From assembly GCF_003096635.1 (NCBI RefSeq), contig NZ_QEKV01000005.1:1-64000 (forward strand): DNA of 64,000 nt, in the 5' to 3' direction. Positions 36,044 to 45,340 of this stretch are shown one piece after another (position 1 is the stretch's first letter; the number at the start of each line of letters is the position of its first letter). Position numbers and translations under genes: made by a program. Origin of the DNA: Ezakiella coagulans (GTDB lineage Bacteria; Bacillota; Clostridia; Tissierellales; Peptoniphilaceae). The notes under the pieces were generated by a model, which was not told the DNA's origin, did no database searches, and saw only the letters and a program-made list of their open reading frames with translations.

Positions 36044-37195
36044 CTAAAGAGCAGATTTATAAATCTTTAAAATATCTTCGTGCTTCAAATCCGAATAGTC
36101 GACTTTGAACTCGTCCGTATTCATTGCCATCTCTTCGAGTCTCGACTCGTCGATGTCCATTTCGTGAAGTTTTGTCGGAGCTCCGAGTTCTTTGAATAAA
36201 TCTTGAATCTTTGAAATCGCAAGTTCCGCAGCTTCATCTTCATTCATCTCACTTGGGTCGACATCAAAAACTCTCTTTAAAAATCTCTTGAACTTGTCGC
36301 CGTGACCCTTGTAAACATATTTCAAATAATGCGGATGAACGATTGCAAGACCCAGCCCATGCGGAATGTGATAATATGCACTTAATGTGTGTTCAAGCGT
36401 GTGGCTTTGCCAATCTTCGCCCTTGCCGAGTGCCAAAAGACCGTTTATCGCAAGGCTTGCAATCCACATTAAATTGCTTCTTGCTCCATAGTCTTCCTGA
36501 TTTTTTATAGCAATGCGTGCATTTCTTATAACAGCTGCCATTAAACTTTCACTCAAATTGTCAGATATGTTGTCGTCGTCCGGCAAACTGAAATAAACTT
36601 CCATAATATGACTGAACATATCCACAATTCCCGAAACCATTTGAATTTTCGGAACAGTGTATGTGAAAGTCGGGTCGAGAAGTGAGAACACCGGATAGAG
36701 AAGTGGATTTCCGTATGAGCATTTAATCTTTACATCCGGATTTGTAATAACGCCGCCCGAATTCATTTCGGAGCCGGTGCCGACCATTGTGAGCACAGAG
36801 CCGAGCGGAATCGCATCGGTTATGTCATTCTTCTTCATAAAAAGTTCATCCCAAAAATCTCCGTCAAGCTTTGCCCCTGCGGCAATTGCTTTCGCGGAGT
36901 CTATGACCGAACCGCCGCCGACCGCCAAAATAAAATCTATGTCATTTTTACGGCACAGCTCAATCCCCTCGTACACCTTTGTGGTTTCAGGATTTGGAAT
37001 AATGCCCGAAAGTTCTGTGACCGACTTTCCTTCGAGTCCTTTCATAACCTTGTCATAAATTCCGGTCTTTTTAATACTGCCACCGCCGTAAACGAGAAGA
37101 ATTCGATTGTATGGTTTAATCTCTTCCTTCAAATGTTCGACTGCACCTTCCTTAAAAATAATCTTGACCGGATTTCTAAAAATAAAACCGTCCAT
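36044..37195 (-). CDS. Iron-containing alcohol dehydrogenase
   Basis: 383 residues of the BDH/YqhD-like group III family. The nucleotide site is VGGGSVIDSAKAIAAG; metal ligands are Asp and His in GIVDMFSHIMEVYF and His residues in HTLEHTLSAYYHIPHG and HPHYL. It interconverts alcohols or aldehydes with NAD(P)H in fermentation; substrate range cannot be read from sequence. The ATG follows AAGGAGG. It is downstream of tpx but separated by a terminator. Confidence 0.92.
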   Translation of the reverse strand: MDGFIFRNPVKIIFKEGAVEHLKEEIKPYNRILLVYGGGSIKKTGIYDKVMKGLEGKSVTELSGIIPNPETTKVYEGIELCRKNDIDFILAVGGGSVIDSAKAIAAGAKLDGDFWDELFMKKNDITDAIPLGSVLTMVGTGSEMNSGGVITNPDVKIKCSYGNPLLYPVFSLLDPTFTYTVPKIQMVSGIVDMFSHIMEVYFSLPDDDNISDNLSESLMAAVIRNARIAIKNQEDYGARSNLMWIASLAINGLLALGKGEDWQSHTLEHTLSAYYHIPHGLGLAIVHPHYLKYVYKGHGDKFKRFLKRVFDVDPSEMNEDEAAELAISKIQDLFKELGAPTKLHEMDIDESRLEEMAMNTDEFKVDYSDLKHEDILKIYKSAL

Positions 37196-37218
37196 AAAAA
37201 CCTCCTTAAGTACAGAAA

Positions 37219-37243
37219 AACCCGCACGTAAAAACGGCGGGTT
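37219..37243 (-). terminator. Terminator of tpx
   Basis: AACCCG (37219-37224) pairs with CGGGTT (37238-37243); TTTTT follows on the minus strand. A small palindrome TTATCTTTAGATAA lies between it and the stop codon. Confidence 0.7.
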
Positions 37244-37265
37244 ATTTAATTATCTAAAGATAATT

Positions 37266-37775
37266 CTATAAACTCTTCAAAGCTTCGAGAGCCTTGTCAA
37301 AATCAGGCAAATTTGTTGCTTCAGGAACATATTCTACATACTTCACAACGCCTTCTTTGTCGATAATAACGACACCTCTTGCAAGAAGCATTAGTTCCTT
37401 GATCAAAAAGCCGTACTTCGTTCCGAAGTCGTGTGCCTTGTAGTCAGATAACATAATTAAATTGTCGATTCCCTTTGCAGCGCAGAAATTTGCTTGTGCA
37501 AACGGCAAATCGCAACTGATTGTAAGAATAACAACATCCTTAAATTCAGAAGCTTCTTTGTTGAAAATCTTGGTTTGTTCTTCGCAAACCGGAGTGTCGA
37601 TTGAAGGAACAACACTGATAACAACAGTCTTACCCTTTAATTCACAAAGACAAAAATCACTTAAATCCTTCTTTGTAGCTTCAAAATCTTTAGCTTTATC
37701 GCCAACCTTTACTTCCGGTCCGATTAAAGTCATCGGATTCTTCATAAAAGTAATAGCACCTTTTCTTTCTTCCAT
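37266..37775 (-). CDS. tpx: Thiol peroxidase (Tpx-type peroxiredoxin)
   Basis: 169 residues. The peroxidatic Cys64 is in VPSIDTPVCEEQ, and the resolving Cys98 is in DLPFAQANFC, the usual Tpx spacing. It reduces hydrogen and alkyl peroxides in the cytoplasm using thioredoxin-type donors. The ATG at 37775 follows AAGGAGG, and the gene is monocistronic. It fits with the other oxidative-defence genes scattered in the window. Confidence 0.95.
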   Translation of the reverse strand: MEERKGAITFMKNPMTLIGPEVKVGDKAKDFEATKKDLSDFCLCELKGKTVVISVVPSIDTPVCEEQTKIFNKEASEFKDVVILTISCDLPFAQANFCAAKGIDNLIMLSDYKAHDFGTKYGFLIKELMLLARGVVIIDKEGVVKYVEYVPEATNLPDFDKALEALKSL

Positions 37776-37985
37776 ATTAATACCTCCTTAAATAAATTAA
37801 AAACTGTGCAAATTGTGCACACATCATTTTTAACCCTTCACAAATATTATTACCCAACAAACAACGAAAATAACGAATGATATAATTTGAAAATAAAAAA
37901 TTTGGGAAAATATTTTGAAGAATGAATGAAAAGAAATATAATGATTTAATTGTATTCATTTAAAATCCCACAAATTCTCCTTCTT

Positions 37986-38068
37986 AGCGGCGATACACCT
38001 TTTTATCTCATCTCGCGACGAAATTAAAATTTCTGCTCGATGGATAAAAAAACTGGTAGCCGCTACGG
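37986..38068. repeat. Family B palindromic repeat, copy 3
   Basis: GCGGCGA faces TAGCCGC; TTTTTATCTCATC faces GATGGATAAAAA; GAAAT-4-ATTTC tip. The sequence between tpx and this element (37776-37985) is AT-rich with no gene. Confidence 0.85.
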
Positions 38069-38072
38069 ACGA

Positions 38073-38273
38073 CTTGCAAAATTTGTATTCCGATATTGCT
38101 TATACACGTGTGTTTATCCATACCTCGTGCGTCGCAATGTAATGCGACGCTACAAACAACGTAATCACATACAACAATAATTCATTTACAGTAATTTATT
38201 CTAACCTTAAAATTTTCTCTTCGTGTATAACTTTTACGACATATGATTCTACACATCATTGTGAGTTCCACAG
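38073..38273. repeat. Family E repeat, copy 2, with paired stem substitutions
   Basis: Same as 16912-17110 except that the hairpin reads GCGTCGCA-6-TGCGACGC (38129-38150) instead of GCGTCGGG-6-CCCGACGC. Both arms changed together, so base pairing is kept. Confidence 0.82.
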
Positions 38274-38560
38274 AACGTAACGGCGGGTTATATCCCGACG
38301 CCCTTTTTTGTGTTTTTTGAATATGTATTATTACCAACAACGCTGCGTCAATAAAATATCGAACCAAAAATATCACCGGCAAATATTTCCCACGCCGAAA
38401 TGTTTTCCAATTGCATGCATTCGCAAACACAGCCGTAGCGTGACGGTTCTGTGAATCCTCACGCCATATATCACGTTCGTGCAATTTACAACCCCACCAA
38501 CAACGCTATGCCAATAAAATTTCGAACCAAAAACCCCAATACAATTGCCACAACTATATT
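38274..38560 (+). repeat. Two adjacent family A repeats of different hairpin types
   Basis: The first (38274-38389) has GGCGGG-6-CCCGACGCC and the tail CCAACAACGCTGCG...AAATATCGAACCAAAAA. The second (38390-38560) is related to the tandem copies at 8212, but its stem is shortened to GCGTGACGG...CCTCACGC. Confidence 0.75.
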
Positions 38561-38604
38561 CGCAAAACAACCTTCCCGAAATCCCTCGACAAATTCTCCT
38601 TTTT

Positions 38605-38686
38605 GGCGGCGATACACCTTTTTATCTCATCTCGCGACGAAATTAAAATTTCTGCTCGATGGATAAAAAAACTGGTCGCCGCTACG
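38605..38686. repeat. Family B palindromic repeat, copy 4
   Basis: GGCGGCGA/TCGCCGC outer stem and identical inner arms to copy 3. The outer stem is perfect here, where copy 3 has TAGCCGC. Confidence 0.85.
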
Positions 38687-38741
38687 TTCTGCGTACATAA
38701 AATCATACTTTTTCAAATACTATACAGCAAATGAAATAAAA

Positions 38742-38767
38742 AAGGCGCCTCTCTCCAGGCACCTTTC
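38742..38767 (-). terminator. Terminator of the exported double AhpD-like gene
   Basis: AAAGGCGCC (38742-38750) pairs with GGCACCTTT (38759-38767) with one wobble; T run follows on the minus strand. Confidence 0.78.
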
Positions 38768-38778
38768 AAAACAAATTC

Positions 38779-39636
38779 TTATTTTGTTTTCTTTTCTGTT
38801 TTTGTTTCAGCTTTCTTTTCTGTTTTAGCTTCTTTAGCTTCTTTTGCTTCTTTAGCTTCTTTTTCCATTACAGCTTTTTCTTCTTGGTAAACTTTTATAG
38901 CTGTTCTTGATGCAGGTGATGCAGGTCCGCCACCCATGATTTTGCAGCATGCTACGAGGTCAGCGAGTTCAGCTTCTGTAACACCGACTCTTGCACATTG
39001 TGCTCCGTGGTATTTCATGCATCCGTCACATCTTACAGAGATAGCAATTGCTAAAGAAATAAGTTCCTTTTCTTTAACTGTTAAATATCCTTTTTGCATT
39101 GCGTTTTTGCCGATTAATGAATATTTTTTAGCAAATTCAGGTTTGTTAACATTTACGATATCGTTTTTGTCAAGTTCGCCTTTAAATTCTGTAATCGGTT
39201 TTAATTCGATTTTCTTTTCAGCTTCTTTTGCTCCAGCTTCTTTTGCAGTTTCAAGAGCAAGTCTTCCAAAAGCAGTTGAAGGTCCGCCGCCCATCATAAC
39301 ACAAACGCCAACCATTTCAGCAAGTTCTTCCATTGTAGCTCCTGCTTGAACAGCAAGTTTTGAGTGTGTCTTTGTGCAAGCTTCACATTTTACAGCGATT
39401 CCGATTGAAAGGCTGATGAATTCTTTTTGTTTTTGTGTTAAAGCTGAGTCGCCTTTGTTTGCTTTTGCAGCATTTTTGAAAGCGTCATAAACATTTTTGT
39501 TGTATTTTTCAAACAAACTGATTTCTTGCTTTTCCGCTTTCTTTTCTTCTTTCTTGTCAGCAGCGAAAGCACTGAATGAGAAAGTTGTAGCAGCCATAAC
39601 TACTGCCAATGCTAATGATAAAATTCTTTTAGTCAT
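38779..39636 (-). CDS. Exported protein with two AhpD-like (CMD) domains
   Basis: 285 residues. The ATG at 39636 follows GGAGG and starts a clear signal peptide (MTKRILSLALAVVMAATTFS, cleavage after SAFA, about residue 25). Domain 1 (about 50-130) has VKCEACTKTHSK and MMGGGPSTAFG; domain 2 (about 170-255) has VRCDGCMKYHG and MGGGPASPAS. The tail is a low-complexity EAKEAK/TEKK stretch. AhpD-family enzymes are normally cytoplasmic, so export of a fused pair with both CxxC motifs intact is unusual. The highly charged tail may bind the wall. Function is inferred as extracellular thiol/peroxide chemistry. Confidence 0.88.
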   Translation of the reverse strand: MTKRILSLALAVVMAATTFSFSAFAADKKEEKKAEKQEISLFEKYNKNVYDAFKNAAKANKGDSALTQKQKEFISLSIGIAVKCEACTKTHSKLAVQAGATMEELAEMVGVCVMMGGGPSTAFGRLALETAKEAGAKEAEKKIELKPITEFKGELDKNDIVNVNKPEFAKKYSLIGKNAMQKGYLTVKEKELISLAIAISVRCDGCMKYHGAQCARVGVTEAELADLVACCKIMGGGPASPASRTAIKVYQEEKAVMEKEAKEAKEAKEAKTEKKAETKTEKKTK

Positions 39637-39880
39637 AATGACCTCCTTGATATTTTTTAATTTCATAATATATGATAACGTTCCCGTTTTTTTGTGTCAA
39701 GGGCTTAAATTCGCCATTTTTTATTCTTCTAAACTTTTAAATGTGCATTTTTAGCCATTATTTCATTACTATAAATTTAATCAATAGCAGTCACAAGTTG
39801 TATTTGTTTTTTCTATACTTATTTAACAATGATTTATGTTTTGAAAAGTATTTTGTTTTATTTTATTTAAAGTGTGTAAT

Positions 39881-39902
39881 AAAAAAAGCTCATTTAGAGC
39901 TT
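39881..39902 (-). terminator. Terminator of the 194-residue orphan gene
   Basis: AAGCTC-5-GAGCTT stem (39886-39902) followed by seven T on the minus strand; it touches the stop codon at 39901. Confidence 0.75.
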
Positions 39903-40485
39903 AGTTTAAAACATATTTATCCCTTATAGCTTCGAGTTCTTTATAGACTGCATAGACGTATTCGTAAACATAGTTTATGCCTAGGTGAAATTCGTCATTT
40001 GCGTTTTCCGGCATCTCTTGTAATTCGGTCGACTTTTCGTAAATATAGTCAAGAAGTCTGTCAATTGATTCGAAAATCGTGTTAATATTTACACGTTTCA
40101 AAAAGTCAGCGGTGTTTTTTTCCTCTTTACGATTAAGTTCTTCAATATCTTCTTTTATTTCTGCGTTACCGCTCATACCTATTATCGGAGCGACTATTTC
40201 TTTAAGGATTGTTTCAATAAGATTTTCTTCATTAGTAACGACAATTTTTTCTCCCGGCATTTCTTTTATAAAACTCAAAATACCTTGCCCATCCTCGTCA
40301 GTTTTATAAATATATTCAATAAGATTTATTCCCTCATCGACTCCTCTTTTAAATTCAACGGGTGCATCTTTTTCCATAATTCTTTCAAGGTCGTCCATTA
40401 TTATATTGAACAGTTCATCGCGAAGTCCGTCAAATTTTGAGTTCAGCTCCATGAGAGAGTTTTTTAATTCATCAATTTTTTCCAT
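39901..40485 (-). CDS. Acidic, helical cytoplasmic protein of unknown function
   Basis: 194 residues, strongly acidic and predicted almost all helical, with no membrane segment or signal peptide. The N-terminal 30 residues have a heptad-like pattern (MEKIDELKNSLMELNSKFD). The ATG at 40485 has AGAGGT about 12 bases upstream. I do not recognise it. It lies back to back with the ABC importer operon; a similarly sized helical protein (43816-44343) lies at the other end of that operon. Confidence 0.7.
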   Translation of the reverse strand: MEKIDELKNSLMELNSKFDGLRDELFNIIMDDLERIMEKDAPVEFKRGVDEGINLIEYIYKTDEDGQGILSFIKEMPGEKIVVTNEENLIETILKEIVAPIIGMSGNAEIKEDIEELNRKEEKNTADFLKRVNINTIFESIDRLLDYIYEKSTELQEMPENANDEFHLGINYVYEYVYAVYKELEAIRDKYVLN

Positions 40486-40769
40486 AAATCAATACCTCTT
40501 ATTCTTTCTATTTCATTATATCATATATTTCTCATATTGCAAAAAATATATTAATTACATTTTAATTACAAAATAGTTATCTTTTATTTACTAGTGCTAT
40601 TTATTTTATTATTACATTGATATTATCGGCGTGGTATTTATTATTTAATTACAGATTTGTAACTAATATTTAATTTTATGTAAACGAGTTAAATATTTGT
40701 TGAATAATAATTTTTCATATGATATTATAATATTGAAATTGGACTTTTACAGTCCTAAGGAGGTTTTTT
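40486..40769 (+). promoter_or_regulatory. Divergent promoter region of the ABC importer
   Basis: AT-rich 284 bases. TATAAT (near 40727-40732) and the strong ribosome site AAGGAGG just before 40770 belong to the plus-strand operon. I see no clear Fur box or cobalamin riboswitch, which leaves the importer's ligand undecided. Confidence 0.45.
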
Positions 40770-41972
40770 ATGAAGAAGAAATTTTTAGCATTATTACTTT
40801 CGCTTATGTTTGTTTTTTCAATCTGCTTAAATGCAGCAGATTTCTCTTTGAAAAAAGGCGATGTAATAAATCAAAACTCAAGATCATATATTGAATTTTC
40901 GAAACTTTCCAATTATGGTCTTAAAACTGAAAAAAAAGGAACAAATTACACAATTTCAGATGAAAATGCAACACTCGTTTTCAACGAAAATTCAAATGTC
41001 TTTACTGTCAATAAAACTCCATTCACAATGGATACAAAGACAGTTGTAGCAAAAAAAGAACTTTTGATTCCATTAAGAATTTTATTTGAAACACTTAACT
41101 ACAAAGTAGGTTGGGACAAGAATACAAAAACAATTACAATAAAAAAACTTGCTGAAAGCAAGCTTCCTGTAAAAGCAAATGATTACACAATCACAAAGCA
41201 TCATAGCAAGGTTGTTTCACTTGCTCCATCGGTCACAGAAACTTTTTTCGATTTAGGGGCTGAAAAGATGCTTCTTGGAAGAAGTGAATATTGTAATTAT
41301 CCTAAAGCTGCTCTAAGTCTTCCTTCCGTAGGTTCTCTTAAAGAGCCAAGTCTTGAAAAGATTGTAAGTCTTAAACCTACAGCTGTAATTGCACAAACTC
41401 ACTATAAAGAAGAAGTTTTAAATGAACTTAAAAAAGCAAACATCGAAGTTATCGCTATGGATACTCCAAAAACTATGGAAGAAACTTATGAGATAATTAA
41501 GAAGATCGGTTTAATTTTAGACAAAAATTACGAAGCTCGTGCTCTTTGTTCAACAATGAACGCAAAGCTTGAAACTGTTGCAATAAAAACAAAGAAGCTT
41601 TCAAAGCCTTCAGTTTATATTGTTGTCGGCACAGGACAATACGGAGAATATACTCATGGAAAAGATTCATTCATGAACGGAATATTAACTGTTGCAGGAT
41701 ACACAAACGCTCCTACAGATGCAGAAGGTTTCAGCTATACTCTTGAAAAGTTGATTCAAAAGGATCCGTATTATATTTTAACTCCGAGTTTTGCAACAGA
41801 AGCTGTTAAGACAGAAAAAGCATACAAGGGTTTAAGTGCTGTTAAAAATGGTCGCGTTATTGAAATTGACGCAGATATTTTCTCAAGACCTTCAAGAAGG
41901 GTTGTTGATGATGGTTTAAAGGTACTATTAAAAATTGCTCACCCTGAAATTTTGAAAACTTTGGAATTTTAA
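40770..41972 (+). CDS. ABC importer binding protein (iron/heme/corrinoid type) with an N-terminal copper-amine-oxidase-like domain
   Basis: 400 residues. Signal peptide (FLALLLSLMFVFSICLNAA) without a proper lipobox. Residues about 28-128 match the copper amine oxidase N-terminal-like module (KKELLIPLRILFETLNYKVGWD and TKTITI). Residues about 140-400 are a BtuF/FepB-type helical-backbone binding domain (VVSLAPSVTETFFDLGAEKM, SLEKIVSLKPTAVIA, AVKNGRVIEID). The fusion is uncommon; the extra domain may hold the protein at the wall in place of a lipid anchor. It is the first gene of an overlapping three-gene operon. Confidence 0.88.
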   Translation: MKKKFLALLLSLMFVFSICLNAADFSLKKGDVINQNSRSYIEFSKLSNYGLKTEKKGTNYTISDENATLVFNENSNVFTVNKTPFTMDTKTVVAKKELLIPLRILFETLNYKVGWDKNTKTITIKKLAESKLPVKANDYTITKHHSKVVSLAPSVTETFFDLGAEKMLLGRSEYCNYPKAALSLPSVGSLKEPSLEKIVSLKPTAVIAQTHYKEEVLNELKKANIEVIAMDTPKTMEETYEIIKKIGLILDKNYEARALCSTMNAKLETVAIKTKKLSKPSVYIVVGTGQYGEYTHGKDSFMNGILTVAGYTNAPTDAEGFSYTLEKLIQKDPYYILTPSFATEAVKTEKAYKGLSAVKNGRVIEIDADIFSRPSRRVVDDGLKVLLKIAHPEILKTLEF

Positions 41973-42997
41973 TGAAAAGAAAAACTTTTTTAGCAATTTC
42001 GTCAATCGCTTTACTTTTGCTTATGATTTTTGCCATAAGCAGAGGTTCGGTTGAAATAGAGTTTTCCATTATTGTAAATTCTATAATTGAATGGATAAAG
42101 AAGGGAATGGATGGGGTCAGTGCTGATGACTCCATCCGTTTTATTATTTTTAATGTTCGAATGCCAAGAATCATTCTTTCAGTTCTAACCGGAGGACTTC
42201 TTTCGATGGCAGGTGCAACATATCAGGCAATATTTCAAAATCCTATGGCCGATCCATATGTAATGGGTGTTTCTTCAGGTGCCGCTTTCGGTGCAACTTT
42301 GGCTATTGTCTTTCTACCCACCGCAATGCTCGGAGGATATACCGCCGTAAATATTATAGCCTTTATTTTTGCAATACTTGTAACGCTTATTGTCTTTTTA
42401 TTATCTCGAACTAAAAACGGCGTTGATACTTTCTCCGTTTTGCTGTCGGGAATTGTAATAAGTTCAGTTCTCTCAAGCTTTATTTCACTTATAATGTTCA
42501 TCCACAATGATGAAGCCATGAAAATAATAACTTGGACTATGGGCTCTTTTAATGCAAAGAGTTGGGATCATGTATTGACGATTTTGGTGCCTACTTTAAT
42601 TGGCTTTGTCCTCACTCTTTATCATGGAAAAGATTTGAACGTTCTTGTTATGGGTGAAGAGGAAGCAACCGGCATGGGTCTTGATGTAAAGAAATTAAAA
42701 AGGAATTTACTACTGCTTTGTGCACTATTAACATCTGTCGCCGTTTCAGTAAGCGGTATTATCGGATTCGTCGGACTTATTGTCCCACACTTTATTAGGC
42801 TAATATTCGGTTCGGACCATAGATTTATGCTTCCGGCTTCAATGATTTTCGGTGGTATGTTTATGTTAATTTGCGACACAATTGCACGTTCGATTTTGGG
42901 TACATTTGAGATACCCGTAGGAATAATAACCTCTCTTATAGGCGGTCCTTTATTTCTAGTGCTTCTCATCAAACACAAAAGGAGTCGTACAATATGA
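41972..42997 (+). CDS. ABC importer permease, FecCD/BtuC family
   Basis: 341 residues with about ten membrane helices. Family signatures are RMPRIILSVLTGGLLSMAGATYQ, NPMADPYVMGVSSGAAFGA and the C-terminal GLIVPHFIRLIFGSDH. It forms the membrane channel for iron complexes or corrinoids delivered by the binding protein. The start codon overlaps the previous stop (TAATG), so the genes are translationally coupled. Confidence 0.93.
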   Translation: MKRKTFLAISSIALLLLMIFAISRGSVEIEFSIIVNSIIEWIKKGMDGVSADDSIRFIIFNVRMPRIILSVLTGGLLSMAGATYQAIFQNPMADPYVMGVSSGAAFGATLAIVFLPTAMLGGYTAVNIIAFIFAILVTLIVFLLSRTKNGVDTFSVLLSGIVISSVLSSFISLIMFIHNDEAMKIITWTMGSFNAKSWDHVLTILVPTLIGFVLTLYHGKDLNVLVMGEEEATGMGLDVKKLKRNLLLLCALLTSVAVSVSGIIGFVGLIVPHFIRLIFGSDHRFMLPASMIFGGMFMLICDTIARSILGTFEIPVGIITSLIGGPLFLVLLIKHKRSRTI

Positions 42998-43749
42998 TTG
43001 AAGTTAGAGATTTGAATTTCAGCTTCGGCAAAAAGCCTATTTTAAAAAATATTAATTTAAAAGTCGAGGCCGGAGAAAAAGTTATAATAATTGGCCCGAA
43101 CGGTTGTGGTAAAACCACACTCTTGAGATTAATTTCAGGATATCTCTCCCCTTCGTCAGGCGAAATTTTATTAAAAAACAAAAATATAAAAGAATACAAA
43201 ATAAAAGAGCGTGCAAAAATTCTCGCCATGATTAATCAATCCGGGAAAACACCATTTAATTTCACAGTTTTAGAAACCGTGAAAATGGGAAGATATCCTT
43301 TTATGTCATGGTATGGCGGTTTTTCAAACGCTGATAAAGCTCTTGTAGATAAATCTATTGATTTAATGAACATAAATCATTTAAAAGAACATTCTATTTT
43401 AAATATAAGTGGCGGCGAATGTGCAAGAACAATGGCGGCACGTGCTTTTGCTCAAAATCCTGAATTAATGCTTATGGACGAACCTGTTAGTGCACTTGAT
43501 ATCAATCAAACTCTGCATCTTATGAATTTAGTTAAGAGCGATAAAGAACGTGCTTTTTTAATAGTTCTACACGATCTGAATCTTGCAAGTCAATATGCGG
43601 AGAAAATTATTCTTATGTGCGATGGAGAAATAGTCTCACAAGGTCCTCCTGAAAAAGTTATTACTGCCGAGAATATTAGTGCTGTTTATAAGATTGATTC
43701 TAAAATAATTGAGGTAAACAATCGTCCTTTTATTATACCATATGTCTAA
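42994..43749 (+). CDS. ABC importer ATPase, FecE/BtuD-like
   Basis: 251 residues. Walker A GPNGCGKTT, signature ISGGECARTM, Walker B LMLMDEP, D loop SALD, switch His in VLHDLNLA. It powers the FecCD-type permease. The start overlaps the permease stop by four bases (ATGA). Confidence 0.94.
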   Translation: MIEVRDLNFSFGKKPILKNINLKVEAGEKVIIIGPNGCGKTTLLRLISGYLSPSSGEILLKNKNIKEYKIKERAKILAMINQSGKTPFNFTVLETVKMGRYPFMSWYGGFSNADKALVDKSIDLMNINHLKEHSILNISGGECARTMAARAFAQNPELMLMDEPVSALDINQTLHLMNLVKSDKERAFLIVLHDLNLASQYAEKIILMCDGEIVSQGPPEKVITAENISAVYKIDSKIIEVNNRPFIIPYV

Positions 43750-43815
43750 ATTTTCAGCTTGAGAGTTTTTCCATTTTGTGTTATTATATATTCATATTAT
43801 TTAAAGGAGATTTTT

Positions 43816-44343
43816 ATGAGCAACTTTTTAGAAAGATTTGAATCAGTTGAAAATATAGATGAATGCATAATAGAAATGAACTTCTACAGTTTGACTTTAA
43901 TTTATTCGGTCGAGTCCGAACTTATGAATAAGATTTTAGAACTCGGAAAAGACAAAGGCGGCTTTTACGAAACATATATGAATGATTATGCAGAATTTCT
44001 AAAGAGTATTATAAAGTTTGAAAAAGACGCTCTTATCGAAAGTGAAATTCAGTTTACTCTTAGAAATGCATCAGTTGGCAATTTTGCTTCCCTTCGCGAT
44101 GAAGTAAAATATGCACCGCAAGATGCGTTTGAAAATCTTGTTTCAGATTTGAGAGAATACACTCAAATGAAAAAGATTGACCAGCAAGTTCTAAACGAAG
44201 AAGATTTTAGAACTTCAAATCTTGTAATCCTTGATTTGTTTGATTCAATGAACGATATTAGGGACAGAGTTTATTCTGATAATGAAAAGATTTTAGCAAT
44301 CATCGATAGCTACAATCCAAAAAATAGACATCAAAAAAACTGA
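43816..44343 (+). CDS. Acidic, helical cytoplasmic protein of unknown function
   Basis: 175 residues beginning MSNFLERFESVENIDECI. The ATG at 43816 is chosen for AAAGGAG seven bases upstream; the longer reading adds a non-conserved hydrophobic stretch. It is strongly acidic and helical with no motif I recognise. It follows the importer ATPase by 66 bases with its own TATAT-rich leader and ends in a terminator shared with the convergent peptide importer operon. Confidence 0.7.
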   Translation: MSNFLERFESVENIDECIIEMNFYSLTLIYSVESELMNKILELGKDKGGFYETYMNDYAEFLKSIIKFEKDALIESEIQFTLRNASVGNFASLRDEVKYAPQDAFENLVSDLREYTQMKKIDQQVLNEEDFRTSNLVILDLFDSMNDIRDRVYSDNEKILAIIDSYNPKNRHQKN

Positions 44344-44368
44344 CAGAAGTTTTCCCTCTGTCAGTTTT
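44336..44368. terminator. Bidirectional terminator between convergent operons
   Basis: Perfect stem AAAACTGACAGA (44336-44347) / TCTGTCAGTTTT (44357-44368), with A/T runs on both sides, serving both strands. Confidence 0.9.
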
Positions 44369-44371
44369 ATT

Positions 44372-45328
44372 TTATTTAACCATGTGGCAAGCCACAAAGT
44401 GTCCCGGTTCGACTTCTCTTAGTCCCGGATGAGGTCCGGTACAGATTTTTTCATCTCTCATCGGGCATCTTCCATAGAATACACATCTGTCAGGCGGATC
44501 AATAGGACTTGGTACGTCGCCTTTCAAGATTATTCTTTCTTGATTGTAGTTGTATTCCGGAACAGGGATTGCGGAAAGAAGTGCTTTTGTATATGGATGA
44601 AGCGGATTTTCAAAAATTTGTACATAATCCGCAAGTTCAACCATTCTTCCCAAATACATAACGGCAACTCTGTCCGAAAGGTGTCTAACAACTGAAAGGT
44701 CGTGTGAGATAAAGAGATACGTTAGCTTTTTATCCTCTTGAATATCTTGTAGCAGGTTCAAAACTTGAGCTTGAATTGAAACGTCAAGTGCTGAAACCGG
44801 TTCATCTAGAACAATGAATTCAGGTCTCATTACAAGTGCTCTTGCGATTCCGATTCTTTGTCTTCTACCACCGTCAAGTTCGTGCGGATATGAATTCATA
44901 AGTCTTTTTTCGAGACCTACTGTTTCCATCATTTCAAGAACGACTTTTTCAATTTCTTTTTTGTTTTCATATATTTTATTTACATAGAGTGCATCGGCTA
45001 TCAAATCAAAGGTGTTAAGTCTCGGGTTTAGAGATGAATACGGGTCTTGAAATACGATTTGCATTTCACGTCTCAGTTGATTCATTTCTTTTCTAGTGTG
45101 GCGGTTCATAATATTTTCGCCGTTAAACCAAATTTCCCCGCTTGTCGGTTCGTGAAGTCTTATTATTGCACGTCCCGCTGTCGATTTTCCACATCCGGAT
45201 TCACCGACAAGACCAAGAGTTTCACCTTTTTTTATTTCTAGGTTTAAATCCTCAACCGCGTGAAGCAGACCTTTCTTTGTCGGAAAGTATTTGCACAGAT
45301 GTTTTACTTCAATGAAATTATTTGTCAT
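44372..45328 (-). CDS. dppF: Peptide ABC importer ATPase, DppF/OppF-like
   Basis: 318 residues. Walker [10 protein letters not shown], Walker B FIVLDEP, signature region reading [15 protein letters not shown] (G replaces the usual S of LSGGQ) and the C-terminal oligopeptide-ABC extension with cysteines ([19 protein letters not shown]), which binds an iron-sulfur cluster in relatives. Last gene of the operon. Dipeptide versus oligopeptide specificity cannot be told from sequence. Confidence 0.93.
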   Translation of the reverse strand: MTNNFIEVKHLCKYFPTKKGLLHAVEDLNLEIKKGETLGLVGESGCGKSTAGRAIIRLHEPTSGEIWFNGENIMNRHTRKEMNQLRREMQIVFQDPYSSLNPRLNTFDLIADALYVNKIYENKKEIEKVVLEMMETVGLEKRLMNSYPHELDGGRRQRIGIARALVMRPEFIVLDEPVSALDVSIQAQVLNLLQDIQEDKKLTYLFISHDLSVVRHLSDRVAVMYLGRMVELADYVQIFENPLHPYTKALLSAIPVPEYNYNQERIILKGDVPSPIDPPDRCVFYGRCPMRDEKICTGPHPGLREVEPGHFVACHMVK

Positions 45329-45340
45329 AGCTTTCCTCCT

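Noticed and set aside
37777-37959. 60-residue minus-strand open frame upstream of tpx
   Set aside because: AT-rich leader with no ribosome site; composition is typical of chance translation.
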